Shown here: piece after piece, positions 5,450 through 6,628 of the stretch | How positions within the stretch are numbered: position 1 is the stretch's first letter | Layout: every line of letters starts with the position of its first letter | From: an uncultured Clostridia bacterium | GTDB lineage: Bacteria > Bacillota > Clostridia > TANB77 > CAG-508 | DNA: 6,628 nt | Assembly (NCBI GenBank): GCA_947629805.1 | Contig: CANRFE010000073.1 | Coordinates: 1 to 6,628, forward strand | Direction: 5' to 3' | Position numbers and translations under genes: made by a program | Notes under the pieces: model-generated | Database searches by the model: none | Seen by the model: only the letters and a program-made list of their open reading frames with translations | Told to the model about the DNA's origin: nothing

Positions 5450-6628
5450 ATGGAAGGTTTTTGGAAATGGTTTAAAAAAGGAGCAAAAATGAAGCGATGG
5501 ATACTATTGCTTGTTATAGGAATTTTCCTTGCAAGTTATGGTATGGTCATTCTCTTAACACAAGAGCAATTAGGCTTTTTCGATTTAGCTAAAATTATTC
5601 TTAGCTTTGTGGTAGGTTTTACTATTGTTATTATTGCCAATATTTTTATGCAAAAGCGAACATTAGAATTATTGGTGCAAGAAACAGATAAAAGAGAAGA
5701 CGCTAAAACAGGAAATGTAAAATCGCTTATTTTTAACAAAAAAGTTTATGAAGAAGGGCCTAACATTGTCGTTATTGGAGGAGGTTCAGGACTAGATTCT
5801 GTCTTAAAGGGCTTAAAAAAATATACCAATAATGTTACTGCCATTGTGACAGTTTCCGATTATGGCAACAATACTAGTGATTCCAGAAAATTATTAGCAA
5901 CCTTGCCTTTAGATGATATTCGCAATAGTTTAGTTGCTTTAGCAGAAAATGAACCAGTTATGAATGGAATCTTAAATTATAAATTTACAGAAGGAAAGTT
6001 AAAATCTTTATGTTTTGGAGATATTTATTTGTTGGCAATGAAAGAATTATATGGAGATTTTACAACTTCTATTGAACAATGTAATCATGTATTAAATATG
6101 ATTGGAAAAGTATTACCCGTAACCTTAGAACCAATTGAAATATGTGCAGAATTAGAAGATGGTACTATTATAAAAAACAAAGATAAGATACCAGAGGCTG
6201 TTACGGATAAAGTAAGTAAAATTAATCGTATTTTTATTAACCCATCTAATTGTGTAGCAGCACCAGGTGTAATAGAAGCAATTCAAAAAGCAGATGCGGT
6301 TATTATTGGACCAGGAAGTTTATATACTAATGTCATTCCAAATTTATTGGTAAAAGGTGTAGCGAAAGCAATTAAAGAAAATAAAGGGTTTAAAATTTAT
6401 ATTAGCAATATTATGACAGAGCCAGGTCAAACAGACAATTATTCTTTATCTGACCATATTAAAGCTATTCATGAACATGCAGGCAAAGGAATTATAGACT
6501 ACTGTATTTATGATACAGGAGAAATTGTACCAGAATTTGTACGAAGATATAATAGAGAAGGTTCTGATTTAGTAGAACAAGATATAGCACAAGCAAAAGA
6601 AGAGGGAGTAAAATTATTACAAAGAAAC
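5450..6628 (+). CDS. yvcK: Membrane-anchored YvcK/GlmR-like protein of the CofD family (3' partial)
   Basis: The reading frame is open for 393 codons and runs off the right edge. YvcK (GlmR in Bacillus) is known to bind UDP-sugars and to steer carbon toward amino-sugar and cell-wall synthesis. Here an N-terminal extension of about 100 residues carries two membrane segments (about 16-37 and 44-67). The CofD-like domain starts at NIVVIGGGSGLDSVLKGLKKYT (105-126). It continues through LPLDDIRNSLVALAENEP, VLPVTLEPIEICAEL, INPSNCVAAPGVIEAI, IIGPGSLYTNVIPNLLVKG (285-303) and SNIMTEPGQTDNYSLSDH. The segment after AIVTV is SDYGNNTSDSRK where ADDGGSSGRLR is usual, and FGD replaces FGN. The start at 5450 uses AGGAG (5437-5441) inside murB, 8 bases upstream. 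ATG 5489, with AAGGAG 5 bases before it, is an alternative that keeps both membrane segments. It lies 3 bases after murB, so the two are probably one operon. Confidence 0.88.
   Translation, partial: MEGFWKWFKKGAKMKRWILLLVIGIFLASYGMVILLTQEQLGFFDLAKIILSFVVGFTIVIIANIFMQKRTLELLVQETDKREDAKTGNVKSLIFNKKVYEEGPNIVVIGGGSGLDSVLKGLKKYTNNVTAIVTVSDYGNNTSDSRKLLATLPLDDIRNSLVALAENEPVMNGILNYKFTEGKLKSLCFGDIYLLAMKELYGDFTTSIEQCNHVLNMIGKVLPVTLEPIEICAELEDGTIIKNKDKIPEAVTDKVSKINRIFINPSNCVAAPGVIEAIQKADAVIIGPGSLYTNVIPNLLVKGVAKAIKENKGFKIYISNIMTEPGQTDNYSLSDHIKAIHEHAGKGIIDYCIYDTGEIVPEFVRRYNREGSDLVEQDIAQAKEEGVKLLQRN

Noticed and set aside
1..6628. CRISPR arrays, transposases, phage or toxin-antitoxin genes
   Set aside because: No regularly spaced repeats and no such protein motifs were seen on either strand. 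The only repeat pair is the one at dnaE.

Overview
The window is AT-rich with the standard genetic code. It has A-rich Shine-Dalgarno (SD) sites, sigma-A-type promoters, a genomically encoded tRNA CCA end, and Gram-positive gene families (a MurB with the SAGSTFKR motif, a membrane-anchored YvcK). This points to a low-GC Bacillota, most likely a member of the Clostridia; the genus cannot be read from the sequence.

Layout. Bases 3-422 are the last 139 codons of dnaE (replicative DNA polymerase III alpha subunit). They carry two near-identical copies (44 of 46 bases) of a short interspersed repeat. One lies in frame inside the gene and the other supplies its stop codon. A 726-residue protein follows (475-2655), combining a SAMHD1/dGTPase-like HD phosphohydrolase with a C-terminal CYTH (triphosphate tunnel) domain. 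Next come a consensus sigma-A promoter, tRNA-Ser(GGA) and a hairpin, and then mutY (2870-3919), whose stop codon lies inside a perfect 19-bp bidirectional terminator stem. A small zinc-ribbon/TM2 membrane protein (3994-4356) converges on mutY from the minus strand. Its promoter diverges from that of murB. murB (4525-5446) reads as two overlapping frames because of a one-base insertion near 4911-4915. The last gene, yvcK (5450 to the window end), is an N-terminally membrane-anchored CofD/YvcK-family protein and is truncated by the edge.

How the genes relate. The window is mostly housekeeping: replication (DnaE), 8-oxoguanine repair (MutY), nucleotide pool chemistry (HD-CYTH, inferred), translation (tRNA-Ser), peptidoglycan precursor synthesis (MurB) and its metabolic control (YvcK). 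murB and yvcK are 3 bases apart and probably form one operon. mutY has no visible promoter of its own and may depend on read-through from the tRNA promoter.

The points most worth checking are the dnaE repeat pair, the HD-CYTH fusion (a possible dNTP-hydrolysing and tripolyphosphate-clearing enzyme), the murB frameshift, and the altered nucleotide-sugar pocket of YvcK. No CRISPR array, phage gene, transposase or defence cluster was seen.
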